In this document: in pieces, positions 44,621 to 57,222 of the stretch | Numbering within the stretch: the first letter of the stretch is position 1 | Layout: each line of letters opens with the position of its first letter | DNA from: Paraescarpia echinospica | Lineage: Eukaryota; Annelida; Polychaeta; Sabellida; Siboglinidae | Direction: 5' to 3' | Assembly: GCA_020002185.1 (NCBI GenBank) | Contig: CM034533.1 | Span: forward strand, 71,728,579-71,792,578 | Length of the DNA stretch: 64,000 bases | Made by a program: the position numbers and the translations under genes | Notes under the pieces: generated by a model | Database searches by the model: none | Seen by the model: the letters and a program-made list of their open reading frames with translations, nothing else | Told to the model about the DNA's origin: nothing

Positions 44621-45110
44621 GTACACGCCTCGGTTCAACACTGTGCTCTATCGTTGCACAAACACATATAAAATGGTGATAGGGTACTTTATATATGTTA
44701 TCAGTCTGTCTCACGAAACAACAAACTTCACTGAATAAATGGAGTTTAACATTTATTTATTTAATGACTAGAGACATATTAAACATAACGCAAACTCAGA
44801 AAATGACAGTTTTCTACGATATTGTTGAATAATTATGAAACGAGTGTATGCTTGTTCCCACCGGTGTCGTCGTAGAAAGTTTCAACGATTGGCAATCGGG
44901 TGGATTTATCACTACTTGCCGGAAGTTCAGGAGTCGAGAGGTTGCAATAAAATCAGTTACGTTATCATTGAGAGCAGCATACCGGCGTCACGGGAATATC
45001 TTGCAGTTATACCCGAGCTGCGTAATGTTGCATGCAGTGAGTTATGACGGTGTTCTGTTCATATCGCAGACAGAGGCGTGAATTATCTTGGCAGCAGGGT
45101 CTCCCAACTC
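44621..45110. other. No gene recognised
   Basis: The 70-77 codon frames at 44835-45081 are GC-richer than their surroundings but lack motifs or clear splice sites. Confidence 0.35.
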
Positions 45111-45119
45111 ACAAAATAC

Positions 45120-46215
45120 AGACAGAGTCATGACGTCTTGTGGAGGAAGGGCCCCAATGTTGGACTAACTCATAAGCTACAGACACTCGTTGAGGAATGA
45201 CTTCTCCTGGAAAGAAAGCTTCTAACGTAGGGCCAACACACAAGCTATAGACACAGTGACACACCGTCTCCTAGGGACAGGACTCCCAATGTAAGGCCAA
45301 GCCACAAGCTATAGACACAGTGACATACCGTCTCCTAGTGACAAGGCTCCCAGTGTAAGGCCAAGCCACAAGCTACAGACACAGTGACATACCGTCTCCT
45401 AGTGACAAGGCTCCCAGTGTAAGGCCAAGCCACAAGCTACAGACACAGTGACATACCGTCTCCTAGAGACAGGGCTCCCAGTGTAAGGCCAAGCCACAAG
45501 CTACATACACAGTGACATACCGTCTCCTACAGACAGGGCTCCCAGTGTAAGGCCAAGCCACAAGCTACAGACACAGTGACATACCGTCTCCTACAGACAG
45601 GGCTCCCAGTGTAAGGCCAAGCCACAAGCTACAGACACAGTGACATACCGTCTCCTACAGACAGGGCTCCCAGTGTAAGGCCAAGCCACAAGCTACAGAC
45701 ACAGTGACATACCGTCTCCTACAGACAGGGCTCCCAGTGTAAGGCCAAGCCACAAGCTACATACACAGTGACATACCGTCTCCTACAGACAGGGCTCCCA
45801 GTGTAAGGCCAAGCCACAAGCTACAGACACAGTGACATACCGTCTCCTACAGACAGGGCTCCCAGTGTAAGGCCAAGCCACAAGCTACATACACAGTGAC
45901 ATACCGTCTCCTACAGACAGGGCTCCCAGTGTAAGGCCAAGCCACAAGCTACAGACACAGTGACATACCGTCTCCTACAGACAGGGCTCCCAGTGTAAGG
46001 CCAAGCCACAAGCTACAGACACAGTGACATACCGTCTCCTACAGACAGGGCTCCCAGTGTAAGGCCAAGCCACAAGCTACAGACACAGTGACATACCGTC
46101 TCCTACAGACAGGGCTCCCATTGTAAGGCCAAGCCACAAGCTACAGACACAGTGACATACCGTCTCCTACAGACAGGGCTCCCATTGTAAGGCCAAGCCA
46201 CAAGCTACAGACACA
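45120..46215. repeat. 64-bp satellite array, about 17 copies
   Basis: The unit contains CACAAGCTACAGACACAGTG, ACATACCGTCTCCTACAGAC and AGGGCTCCCAGTGTAAGGCC. The first three or four copies are diverged; the central ones are almost identical apart from an ACAGAC/ACATAC switch, and the last two share a CCCATTG variant. This pattern indicates recent homogenisation of the middle. Confidence 0.93.
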
Positions 46216-47160
46216 AATGTCGAAACAACCACTAGTTTGTTATAATAATCCAGAATAAAATGTATAACTAAACGCTAAGTCTGTTATTCGAGTGACACTA
46301 CTTTATTTACATTTTAGTGTTAATGTTCACCCGAGTTGAGTGTATCTGAATAAAGAGAAATGTTCCCTGCATTTAAAAGAAGTATTGCAGCGGAGACTCA
46401 TTAACCTGTCAGCAATTGTCAAAAGTGGTACACTGAGTGATGAACAAGACAGGTCCGCATGAGTGGTGTTTTGGGGTTCTAACGTTTCAAATATCATGGC
46501 GCAGTCGTTTGTTTGCCAGCGAACAAACATTAGTTTACTTGATCGACACGTAACACCTGGTGCTCTTTTTAGTACCTACGATAATAGTATAATATATCCA
46601 TACTTTTTATCTAAACAACCACGGCAAATATGCCCTAGAATTTGTATTAGCAGTCTTCCTCTTCCTCTTCGAAGTACAGTCTGGTATCCCGGTCTTGTGA
46701 CTGACACTTGAAATGTCTCAACCCTAAACACATCCCTGTCGAACACTTCGCTCTTGGGAATCAAACAAAACACATTACGCAATCAAAACACATTATGCAA
46801 AGGATGAGCCGTCAAATTACACGAGCTAACACGCTGATGTTCTGAAAGACCTAATCTTTTTGGTAGTGCACTTATCATATCCTAACGGTACGACGTAGTT
46901 ATATTTTTTATAGACAAAATTGATTTACGACTGTTTGTCTTGCCCCCGCAACTGTCCACGATAAGTACGTAGAGTTTCCAAGCAAACCAGCCAGAACTAA
47001 GCAATCTTCCCTGGCAGTATGGCATTTTCAACTGCTGTTGCGTTATCGACGGTATGAAGCGAAATATCGTATGCATGTGTGAATCAGCTATTGGGCGTAG
47101 TCATCTATTTGCCAACATTTACACTTCCAACCTCTGTAATTATTTTTACGGACACATTTG
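46216..47160. other. No gene recognised
   Basis: Nothing coding or repetitive was recognised. Confidence 0.4.
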
Positions 47161-47167
47161 CATTCCT

Positions 47168-48890
47168 CACATGTGAATCATTACCGCAGTGATTATATAT
47201 AGACCAATAGACCGTGTGTGCTGTTTAGATGTAGATGTCACATGCACATATTGTGTCTTACAACACATCACATGTGAATCATTAGCGCAGTGATTACATA
47301 TAGACCAATAGACCGTGTGTGTTGTTTAGATGTAGATGTCACATGCACATATTGTGTCTTACAACACATCACATGTGAATCATTAGCGCAGTGATTACAT
47401 ATAGACCAATAGACCGTGTGTGCTGTTTACATGTAGAAGTCACATGCACATATTGTGTCTTACAACACATCACATGTGAATCATTAGCGCAGTGATTACA
47501 TATAGACCTATAGACCGTGTGTGTTGTTTAGATGTAGATGTCACATGCACATATTGTGTCTTACAACACATCACATGTGAATCATTACCGCAGTGATTAC
47601 ATATAGACCAATAGACCGTGTGTGTTGTTTAGATGTAGATGTCACATGCACATATTGTGTCTTACAACACATCACATTTGAATCATTAGCGCAGTGATTA
47701 CATATAGACCAATAGACCGTGTGTGTTGTTTAGATGTAGATGTCACATGCACATATTGTGTCTTACAACACATCACATGTGAATCATTAGCGCAGTGATT
47801 ACATATAGACCAATAGACCGTGTGTGCTGTTTAGATGTAGATGTCACATGCACATATTGTGTCTTACAACACATCACATGTGAATCATTAGCGCAGTGAT
47901 TACATATATACCAATAGACCGTGTGTGTTGTTTAGATGTAGATGTCACACGCACATATTGTGTCTTACAACACATCACATGTGAATCATTAGCGCAGTGA
48001 TTACATATAGACCAATAGACCGTGTGTGCTGTTTAGATGTAGATGTCACATGCACATATTGTGTATTACAACACATCACATGTGAATCATTAGCGCAGTG
48101 ATTACATATAGACCAATAGCCGTGTGTGCTGTTTAGATGTAGATGTCACATGCACATATTGTGTCTTACAACACATCACATGTGAATCATTAGCGCAGTG
48201 ATTACATATAGACCAATAGACCGTGTGTGCTGTTTAGATGTAGATGTCACATGCACATATTGTGTCTTACAACACATCACATGTGAATCATTAGCGCAGT
48301 GATTACATATATACCAATAGACCGTGTGTGCTGTTTAGATGTAGATGTCACATGCACATATTGTGTCTTACAACACATCACATGTGAATCATTAGCGCAG
48401 TGATTACATATAGACCAATAGACCGTGTGTGCTGTTTAGATGTAGATGTCACATGCACACATTGTGTCTTACAACACATCACATGTGAATCATTAGCGCA
48501 GTGATTATATATAGACCAATAGACCGTGTGTGTTGTTTAGATGTAGATGTCACATGCACATATTGTGTCTTACAACACATAACATGTGAATCATTAGCGC
48601 AGTGATTACATATAGACCAATATACCGTGTGTGTTGTTTAGATGTAGATGTCACATGCACATATAGTGTCTTACAACACATCACATGTAAATCATTAGCG
48701 CAGTGATTACATATAGACCAATAGACCGTGTGTGTTGTTTAGATGTAGATGTCACTTGCACATATTGTGTTTGACAACAAATCACATGTGAATCATTAGC
48801 GCAGTGATTATATATAGACCAATAGACCGTGTGTGTTGTTTAGATGTAGATGTCACATGCACATATAGTGTCTTACAACACATCACATGT
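47168..48890. repeat. 101-bp satellite array, 17 copies
   Basis: Each unit starts CACATGTGAATCATTAGCGC, contains GACCAATAGACCGTGTGTG and ends near TTGTGTCTTACAACACAT. Two successive starts lie at 47168 and 47269. Copies differ at single bases (AGCGC or ACCGC, GTTGTTTAG or GCTGTTTAG). The unit contains the E-box palindrome CACATGTG. Confidence 0.93.
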
Positions 48891-50490
48891 TTACGCTGTA
48901 GGTAGTTCATTGGTCGTGTTTACTTGGTATGCAATAGAACGGTAACACTTTTACGTGAATCGCTTCAGGGGAATTATTGCCGTCGTTGAGGGCGTGGAAT
49001 GTGCACCTCTAGGCTGCCGGGTTGTAAGTCCTTGTGGGCAGACACAGGACGTAGAGTGGAGTTGGTGTGGAGCAAAGGGGCGGCACCTCGCTCTCGATAG
49101 TCGCAGGTAACACTAGCCTGCCGATTACTGGTCTGTATAAGCAAATACACGTAACATCTACCCTTATGTATGTCCACATTGAAAACGTGTTAAAAGTATT
49201 CATATTGAGGCAATAATGTACACTCCCCTCAACCACCTTTAGCTCTAGTATTACAGAGTGATCACTGGATATTACTGTCGGCGCAAAACCATCAGCATTA
49301 TGTCGGTGCATACGCGGTCAAAGAGTATGCCCCTATATGGCTTATTGCGTCTAGTGCGATTGCGTCTTGGGCTATTGTGTCTAGAAATAGAAGTTCGCTG
49401 TGTAAGAGAATACTGCCCTATTCTAAAAAATATGCGTAATATTTTACTTAAATGGCTCAAACTAGGATCATCCTAATGACCCTAAGTCCCAAACCTATGC
49501 TTCAACCCAGGGGAGTACCTACCCGGCGGATGCTGCTAATAATGTCGAAAAGTTAAGTACAAAATTGCCGAAATATGAATCTAAGCGATATTATGAATAT
49601 TGGCGATGGGATGGGTGTAAAATTATTAGAATGTTGCTCATCTGAAACATTTGTAAGAAAGATATATGTGGAAATATTTATGCTAGACAATTAAGATGTT
49701 GTAAGTTGTATTCAACAAAAACTGTCTACAAACTACAAAAACACATAATTGGTGCTAAAATAATTTATGTTTCGGAGGAAAATATTCCCTTACACAGCGA
49801 ACTTTCATTTCCAGACATGCGCAATAAGGGCCGGAACTGCATTATTTTACAACTGCAGGATTTTATGCTACAGCGTGTTTGGATATTGTGTCTGGGGCTA
49901 TTGTCTCTGGGGCTATTGTTTTAGGAACTATCGTGTCTCAGGTATTGTGCATGTGGCTGTTGTATTTACAGCTACAATGTAAGTAGGTATTCTGACAACA
50001 CTTTTGTAGGGCTACTATCGTACTAGCACTCTGATGACCAGGCAATATATATCAAATTATAGGACATTTTCATTCAGAATTCACTGCGGCATATGCTACA
50101 TATTAGCACAGGACATAATGTATAAAATATACGGTTTTACAAATGTACAAGAAGAACTGTGAATGTGTGAATTAATACCACTCTGTATAGGCAAACCTGT
50201 ACTTCTGTGTTTGTTCCTTATAATGGCCTCACGAGCTCGCTACATACCGGACTGCCGTAATCAACGCCGACCAGACGAGGAGAGGCGCTCATACAGACGG
50301 TAGTTAGGTACGTGTCGGCGTGTGGAATGCCACCAATTACAAACTCCTTAAAACAGGTTGTTACGTCAATAACGCCAAACACAGATGTTGCAAACTGTCT
50401 ACCCGAAGTGCCGCCGAATAACACCTTGAACCCGCCGCGTGTGTTTATCGTTAGTGACGTTGTAGGCTAGTGTCTTGCGTGTCTTGGTTA
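48891..50490. other. Mostly gene-free; possible small exon
   Basis: On the minus strand, 50454-50218 is open and reads FKVLFGGTSGRQFATSVFGV and TCFKEFVIGGIPHADTYLTT, ending in TAA. The frame has an even, protein-like composition, but I recognise no family and see no clean acceptor. A degenerate 18-bp repeat (GGGCTATTGTGTCT-like) lies at 49340-49400 and 49885-49960. Confidence 0.25.
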
Positions 50491-50772
50491 AAAGGTAAAC
50501 CAACCTTCGTATGTAGCGAGGTATCTAGTCCTCAAAGCGATTTACACTTCAACCCACGGTAGACCCGTTCACTGGAACTCCATCTCGACTTCTTCTGAAA
50601 AAATTCGGCCACACTGCAACTAATGCGTGAGGAATATCTACCAGTACCTATAGACAGGTTATGATTTATACAGCTGAGTGAACTGGAGGAACGTGGAGTG
50701 AACGAAATTGGCCAATCTTCGAAACGGCAGCAAGATGAATCGACCCCGGATTCTCTCGATTGATAGGGGGAA
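50491..50772 (-). mobile_element. tRNA-derived SINE, minus strand
   Basis: The reverse complement matches the 44286 copy: an eroded B box (GGGTCGATTC), CCAGTTCACTCAGCTGTAT, GCATTAGTTGCAGTGTGGC, AAGTCGAGATGGAGTTC and AAATCGCTTTGAGGACTAG. Older than the other copies, judging by the substitutions. Confidence 0.75.
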
Positions 50773-51367
50773 CGAGGCTATATTTGGCGGCGATAGATCA
50801 TAGAAATTGGTGGTGCAGAAAAATTTACAAACAAGTGGAATTACTGATTGATAAGTATTATTCTTGCCTTAATATCATTTATAAAGTAACAGTAAACATA
50901 TATTGAGTAGCAGTTGTGCGTAAAGTTAGTTAGATAAAGTATTTTAGAACACTTTAGTCTAGTGAGTGATAATAGGGTAAGTTAGCCTACGATAAGTTTG
51001 TAAACAAGGTTTAACAAATCTCATATGTGGTAGAATTTATAGATAATAAAGTAACAAACATCAAGCTACTTACATAAGATAATATATGTGTAAGCCAGTA
51101 CCTGCTAGACACTTTGATAAGGTAGCTTTGTTGTCAACATTAATCATTTGCGATAACCGGGCGAACTAACGTTATGTAGCTAGTGTCCCAAGTATTCGCT
51201 AGGGGCGGTATAACGTACATAAATAAGGCAGTCTTACGTCAAGTGTAACATTTGTGCACAGAAAACAGTCTTCTTAAAGACTACATAGGCAGTGAATAGT
51301 GTAAACACAGTTGACTAAACTATTTTAAATAGGTAATTAGATTATTATTATTAAATAAATTCTGATA
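50773..51367. other. Possible 5' region of the CR1-like LINE
   Basis: AT-rich DNA between the SINE and the first LINE frame. It may be the 5' UTR of the element; no boundary is visible. Confidence 0.35.
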
Positions 51368-52530
51368 TGGCGCCTTACAAGCGGCAAGTCGAGGCAAAGA
51401 GACACTTGTTGGGTGGATTTTGCCCTATCCGGCTGTGCGAAGTCATGGACAGAGACCAAGGAAGAGGGATTCACCTTTCAGTGCGTGGGGTGTTGGAAGG
51501 TGAAATGTCTGGAGAAGGAGGTAGCTAGATTGGTAGATATTGTGAAGGGGATGGAGATGAGAATCAGCAAGGAGACAGGTGAAATGGAGAAAGAGGACAG
51601 GGAGAGTGTTGGGAATACTGTGAGACTGAAGGAGCAGAGTAGTGGCAACAAGACCGAGGAAAGGAGACTGAGAGGAGGGAACGTGATCGGAGGGGAAGAA
51701 ATTGGAGGATCGACGGCAGGAAATGTGACAGGTGTGAAGGTGACAAAGTGACTGTAGAGAAAGAGGTAGGCGGGAAAAAGAAACGGGAGAGGAGAGTAGG
51801 AAATGCAATGGGAGAAAAGATGATGGGAAGAAAGGAAGTGAGAGTAAATGTGACAGAAGAGAAGTTGGGAGGGACGTCAGGAAAGAATGGAACGGACCGA
51901 ATTGTGACAGGAGAGCAGAAGACGGGAACAAGACTACAACCAGACAGATGCAATCCGGAGAAGGAGCTACTCCGAGGCAGTGATTGAGGGGGCAATGAGG
52001 AAAGAGAGGGTGTTTGTGGGCGATTCCATTATGAGAAAGACGGATAAGTCACTAAGCCAGGGGAAGGACATCGTTGTTTGTCTACCGGGGGCTAGGATAG
52101 AGCATGTGACTGAAAGGGTAGAGAAGGTATTGGGGCATGGCAAGGGAGGGTCTATACTAGTACACGTAGGGACAAATAATGCAGACAGGGAGGGAACAAC
52201 TGGGATAGTACAGAAATACAGACAGTTAGTGAGGATGTTAAAGAAGACAAGAGTCGAACAGACTATTCTCTCAGGAATTTTGCCAGTAATGGGAGGAAGG
52301 GGGCCAGCATACAGAAACTGCAAGAGGATGGCGATCAACGCACTAGTTGAGTAGATGTGTAAAGAAGAGGGGTGGGATTCATAGATTTATGGGGATACTT
52401 TGTTGGGAGGGAAGATATGTACATGAGAGATGGCCTCCATCTAAGTGGAAAGGGGGCAGCAGTTTTCTCAGAGAACTTGCTGCAATCTGTTGACAGTGGG
52501 ACAGGATGCATCTATTTAAACTAGATTCGC
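51368..52530 (+). pseudogene. CR1-type ORF1 with SGNH-esterase domain, frameshifted
   Basis: An ATG at 51368 starts MAPYKRQVEAKRHLLGGF. After a shift near 51413 the frame gives a Cys motif (CAKSWTETKEEGFTFQCVGC) and a charged helical segment (LEKEVARLVDIVKGMEMRIS), ending at 51751. A later frame (51980-52354) holds an SGNH hydrolase: block I VFVGDSIMR, the PGARIEHV segment, block III HVGTNNAD. The block V equivalent, MRDGLHLSGKGAAVFSENL, lies after a stop near 52430. ORF1 proteins with an esterase are known from CR1/L2-clade elements, where they are thought to help membrane or RNP association. Confidence 0.75.
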
Positions 52531-52639
52531 AGGGGGATTCACAGAGAAGCCTGAAACTGGAGGCATAGATAAAGACAGCAGAAATACATCGGCAAAGAAC
52601 AACCTGGGAAACTGTTCTGAATCAGGATATAAATGCGTT

Positions 52640-54208
52640 TGTCTAAATGCAAGGAGCATAGTAAACAAAAGAAATGAACTAAACATTATGGTAGAAGATA
52701 TTGACCTTCACATAATAGGTATAACCGAATCATGGGCCACCACTGATATATCAGATGCTGAATTGGGACTAACAGGCTATGTAATGTTCAGGAAAGATGG
52801 AATAGGAAGAAGGGGAGGTGGAGTTATTTTATACGTTAAAGAATCTATACAGGCTTATGAAATAAAATTAGAAAGAGAAGCAGACTGCAAAGAAGCTGTT
52901 TGGTGTAACATAGTTACAGGAAACTCAACGTTAACGGTGGGGTTAGTTTATCGAAGTCCAAACATAAATGTAGAAGAGAATGAAAAAGTACAAAATGCTA
53001 TAAGGGAATTTGGGAATAAAAACATAACATATTTGTTAAGCATAACCTCGCTTTTAGATGAGTTTAGATGAATTGAGATGGGTTTAACAAGTTATGTTTT
53101 TTGGAAGATATCACTAAGTGGGTAGATGAGGGATCACCAGTAGATATCATCTACCTAGATTTTCAGAAAGCTTTCGACAAAGTGCCACATCAAAGATTAC
53201 TGCATAAACTAAAGGCCCACGGCATAGGAAATGGTTTAATTAACTGGTCAGAAAAATGGCTAATTGACAGAAGACAACGGGTAGTAGTTGATGGGGAGGC
53301 TTCAAACTGAAAATCAGTTTTGAGTGGGGTACCAGAGGGATCAGTAATGGGACCTATATTATTCTTAATATATATCAACGATTTGGTGATGATGACGATA
53401 TAACAAGTAAGGTGTTGAGATTTGCAGATGATGCCAAATTGTTTAGAAGGATTAAAAGTGATGGAGATAGACAACATTTACAAGATGATCTTGACAGGTT
53501 GATAAAATGGTCTGAAAAATGGCACATGTTGTTCAATTTTGGGAAATGTAAATGCCTCCACACAGGAAATGGGAACGAAGATGTACAATATACAATGGGA
53601 GGTTCTGTACTAAGTACTACGGTTAAAGAAAAGGACTTAGGGTTAACCATTAGTGCTGATATGAATGTTTCAGAGCAGTGCGGTATTGCTGCTTCAAAGG
53701 GAAATCAAATCCTTGGATTAATTAGGCAAAACATAACGTATAAGGAAAAAGAGCTAATAATACCACTGTACAAAACAATAGTTAGGCCTCATTTAGAATA
53801 TTGTATTCAAGCGTGGAGGCCATATCGCAGGAAGGACATAGATATGCTAGAAAGAGTACAGAGGAGAGTAACTAAAATGATACCTAAACTGAGGGATCTT
53901 AGTTACGAAATACGCCTAAAAAATTTGGTTTAATAACACTGGAGACAAGGAGATTGAGAGGAGATCAGATAGACGTGTTTAAAATATTGAATGGTTACGA
54001 AAATATTGATAGAAATATTTTTTCCTCAGTTAAGAAAGATAGAAGGACCAGAGGACATGAAGTTACATTAGTAAAGGAGCAGTGTAGATTATATATAAGA
54101 AAGTTCTCATTCTCACAAAGGACTGTAAATGAATGGAACAGATTGTCTCCTGATTGTGTTGGTGCTAGTAGCGTGAATATGTTTAAAAATAAAATTGGCA
54201 CACCTTAA
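52640..54208 (+). pseudogene. CR1-like endonuclease-RT, deleted and frameshifted
   Basis: The endonuclease start reads CVCLNARSIVNKRNELNIMV and IIGITESWATTDISDAELGL, then GGGVILYVKESIQAYEIKLE. The RT resumes with [20 protein letters not shown], is interrupted by a stop at 53308-53310, and continues with [12 protein letters not shown] and the catalytic FADDAKLF. The C-terminal [20 protein letters not shown] ends at 54208. Confidence 0.8.
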
Positions 54209-54330
54209 AAGAGCGGGATACACGTAGATAAAAATTATTTGACTCTCGATAAGCCGAAAGGCTTCCTTGTCCACCTGCCATCTAGAGTTAATTTTCTGGA
54301 TGGCAATCTTGTTAAATCTTGATAGTTCTA

Positions 54331-54857
54331 TACTCGAAACACCTGACTACAGCACACCATATCTTTCGTGCGGTCGGGTTCTGATTATTTGATTGTTTCT
54401 AAGGTTATGTGTTATTTAGCACAATTCATGACCGAATAACCTGTTAAGCAACGCGAGCTGCATTTTGTGGTTAGTACAACTAATGGGTTATATACTGGCT
54501 GTCGTAATCTTAAACTACAAAGAATTGCTATAACGGATCTCGCAATAAAATTAGCAATAGTCCAACGTGACAGAATCCGAAATAGATGCAACTTAAGTGG
54601 AACTGACATTTGGAATGTGTGCTGTAAATGGATGAGTTGATTAATGCGGAAACGCCATGCATAAGCTGTATAGCAGACGCCAGGTGATCCAAGGCCGACA
54701 TTTCGCATCCGTTACCGAATGTCTTTCACTGTGCAATTTGCATTGGTCCGTTGTTTCTAACATCAATTGTCTCGCCTGAATTTACGACTCCCTGCACATT
54801 TCTTTCAATGTGGTCTATTTAAGATTCTGTTCGACGACCTTCTCGATGAAACCGATT

Positions 54858-54860
<3 letters not shown>
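54331..54860. other. No gene recognised
   Basis: Nothing recognised. Confidence 0.4.

Positions 54861-54929
<69 letters not shown>
54861..54929. repeat. (AC)n microsatellite
   Basis: An uninterrupted AC run of about 68 bases that passes into TA repeats. Confidence 0.95.
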
Positions 54930-54937
<8 letters not shown>

Positions 54938-54941
54938 ATGT

Positions 54942-55058
54942 ATATGTAGTTTTTAAGATATATATATTTTAAGATGTATATATATATACATATCATTTCT
55001 ATATTATACATATTATATATATATATAGACATACATATATCTTAAAAACTACATGTCC
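54942..55058. repeat. Foldback: 20-bp inverted repeat around a TA-rich core
   Basis: ATGTAGTTTTTAAGATATAT near the left edge is matched by ATATATCTTAAAAACTACAT at the right edge (about 55035-55055). The core is almost only A and T. It could be a tiny MITE or a replication-born hairpin. Confidence 0.75.
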
Positions 55059-55890
55059 ATTTTATTCCACCACCTTTTAGAACGTGACCTAAGGGAAACC
55101 TGAGATCGCGTTGCTTCCGGTGCTGAACCCTGCCCCCCCCCACTAGTTCCTTCAGTGGCATATCTAAGATCTCAGATGGGGATGATGTTCATGCTAAAAT
55201 GTAGTGGCGCAACATGTGTTATATATACAATTAAAGAAACTCTTTCCAGAACGAGACCATGGCGAAATGCCCCCTACCACAATAGGCCTTAGGCCACTGT
55301 TTGCCTCCCTTGCTTCACCTGTTGTTGCCTGAAGCATCAACCCTCTCCGGTTGTAGGACCCAATCTACTAACGACGTCGCCATGGCAACGCCCGACGACG
55401 CGGCATCCCAGACGAGGCCGAACCTGAGGGGAACATGCAGGTGTGTCCCACAACGGGATCAGGTAACAACCCGGTAAAGAACTCGACGTCAAATACGACT
55501 CCCTAAATACCGTGTTTGTCTCCCTTGCGCGCCCGAAGGATATCAGGGTCATGACTCCGAGTAACATCATAAGTAGCGTTAACTAGCTGTCAACACCACA
55601 GAGTCAAAGGGTACATAATGAAACAACTTATTCTATAAACACTTCCAGAATAGTCGAGTAAAATATCAACAACTGTTTGGGACTGTTTAATGCATTTGGG
55701 TTACTGAGAAGTATAGCTGGTTAAGCAATCACACTTGGACAGTTGACAATATAAGGCCTTCATTATAGTGTCATGTGTTACAAATGAGAAGTGTGGATCT
55801 TGGTTATGCCACTCTAATATAAAAAGCAATTCAAAATGGAAGACGTATCACATGGGTCATAAGTACAATTTGTGACATATTACTACTCAG
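55059..55890. other. No gene recognised
   Basis: A GC-richer patch at 55240-55560 has an open minus-strand frame without a motif. Confidence 0.35.
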
Positions 55891-55894
55891 TCAA

Positions 55895-56215
55895 GGACCA
55901 TATCTTTGTAAGATGAATGACACATCACGAGGACCATAATATATCCATATAGGTTAACTGTGTGAAATATCTCAAGGACCATACAAGTCAAATGATTGAA
56001 ATATAACAAGGACCATATAGATCAAATCACCTTAAATGTGTGAAATATCACAAGGACCATATAGGTAAAATGTGTGAAATATCTCAAGAACCATGTAGGT
56101 TAAATGAGTGAAATATCACAAAGAACATAATATTAAAATGTATGAAATATCACAAAGGCTACAACGGTAAAATGTGTTAAATATATCAAGGGCCACAGGT
56201 AAAATTAGCAAATCC
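55895..56215. repeat. Degenerate repeat of about 35 bp, some eight copies
   Basis: Repeated AAATGTGTGAAATATCACAA followed by GGACCATATAGGT with many substitutions. Confidence 0.7.
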
Positions 56216-56514
56216 AAGGACTATAATTATAGGATCTTCTATGTAAATCTGTCACCAGTTTCAAGGACCTTTCGTGTAAAATATCGCACAAAGTAAACCA
56301 TCTACTTCTTCTCAGCCCGACGTGCGGGACTGCTACATTAACCAGTCCAAGTTTAGTTATATGAACAGTCCGAATTGCACAGATTTTCCGTTGTACGAAT
56401 CTGTAGGTTACTGTGGAATTCATTTGAACGAATGTTTGGTGCATGGTGACCTACTGATATCTATGAAAGTAAGGTGTTCGACTACCTCCCCGGGGGAAGT
56501 TCTTATTACGAGTG

Positions 56515-56802
56515 GTGCGCGGTGGTGTGATAGTTAGAGCGCCGGACTCTCAGTGAGAGGTCACGGGTTTGAATCCTCTAACCCGTGGCAAGTTCGCACT
56601 TTCTCTAATTCACTCAACTGTATGAATAAGTACCTGGTTTTAGACAGTGGTGGATATTTTGTACGAATAACCTTGCGCATTAATTGCAACGTGGTTCTAT
56701 GCTTCCTGGAGAACTCGAGATGGTGTTTAACTGAACAGGTTTGCCAGGGAGTAAAGTATAAAGTCTGGATAACGCGGTGTATAAGAACTTACCTTTATTA
56801 GT
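56515..56802 (+). mobile_element. tRNA-derived SINE
   Basis: The head contains a B box (GGGTTTGAATCC) and an A box region (GGTGGTGTGATAGTTAGAGC). The body has TAGACAGTGGTGGATATT, GCGCATTAATTGCAACG and GTAAAGTATAAAG, and the end is TGTATAAGAACTTACCTTTA. It lacks the 20-odd bases around GTGTCAAACC that other copies have. Confidence 0.82.
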
Positions 56803-56869
56803 AATAACATTACAACTTCGAATTGCATCTGGTAAAATACCCAGGAACAGTGTTACATGTACGCACATA

Positions 56870-56971
<102 letters not shown>

Positions 56972-57199
56972 CAGTGTCGCGTACCTTGCCGTGTGTCATG
57001 AGTATCACCCAACGAGCCGCCACTCACTCGCTGCAGCCTCGCTGCGAACACATGGCGAGAGTATTATATAGTCTGGTTTGTTAAGGCAAATTTTTGGCCG
57101 AATCGTTAGTTGCCGAATAAAAGCATGAAAATTGGACCATACATGTAAAATTTCACGGCGAATCCGATTAGAGGGGGTTCCACGTCAGATTTTGTGTCC

Positions 57200-57222
57200 T
57201 TGACCTTGAATTTCAAGGTCAA
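57200..57222. promoter_or_regulatory. TGACCTTGA/TCAAGGTCA palindrome in the left arm
   Basis: TTGACCTTGAATTTCAAGGT with CAA forms an almost perfect inverted repeat. TCAAGGTCA is the extended half-site bound by monomeric nuclear receptors such as the NR5A and ERR groups (established knowledge). A second palindrome lies at 57325-57347 (ATGACCTTGAATGTCAAGGT with CAT), half-sites near 57484 and 57510, and counterparts in the right arm near 60462 and 60317. Confidence 0.6.

Larger units (their letters stand above)
51368..54330 (+). mobile_element. CR1-like LINE with ORF1 esterase, internally deleted
   Basis: Same family as 27002-28520. It carries ORF1 remains (51368-52530), an endonuclease start (52640-53040) and the RT (53095-54210). 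It ends with the shared CAATCTTGTTAAATCTTG tail near 54325. Between 53040 and 53095 the second half of the endonuclease and the first part of the RT are missing: the frame passes directly from [10 protein letters not shown] to [11 protein letters not shown]. The RT has stops and shifts (a TGA at 53308-53310, VPEGSV instead of VPQGSV, and a shift near 53385). Confidence 0.88.

Noticed and set aside
44835..45081. Short Arg/Cys-rich open frames
   Set aside because: No motif, no clear splice sites, and overlapping frames are equally open.
50218..50454. Confident coding exon on the minus strand
   Set aside because: The translation looks protein-like, but there is no recognised family and no clean splice acceptor; kept only as a low-confidence note.
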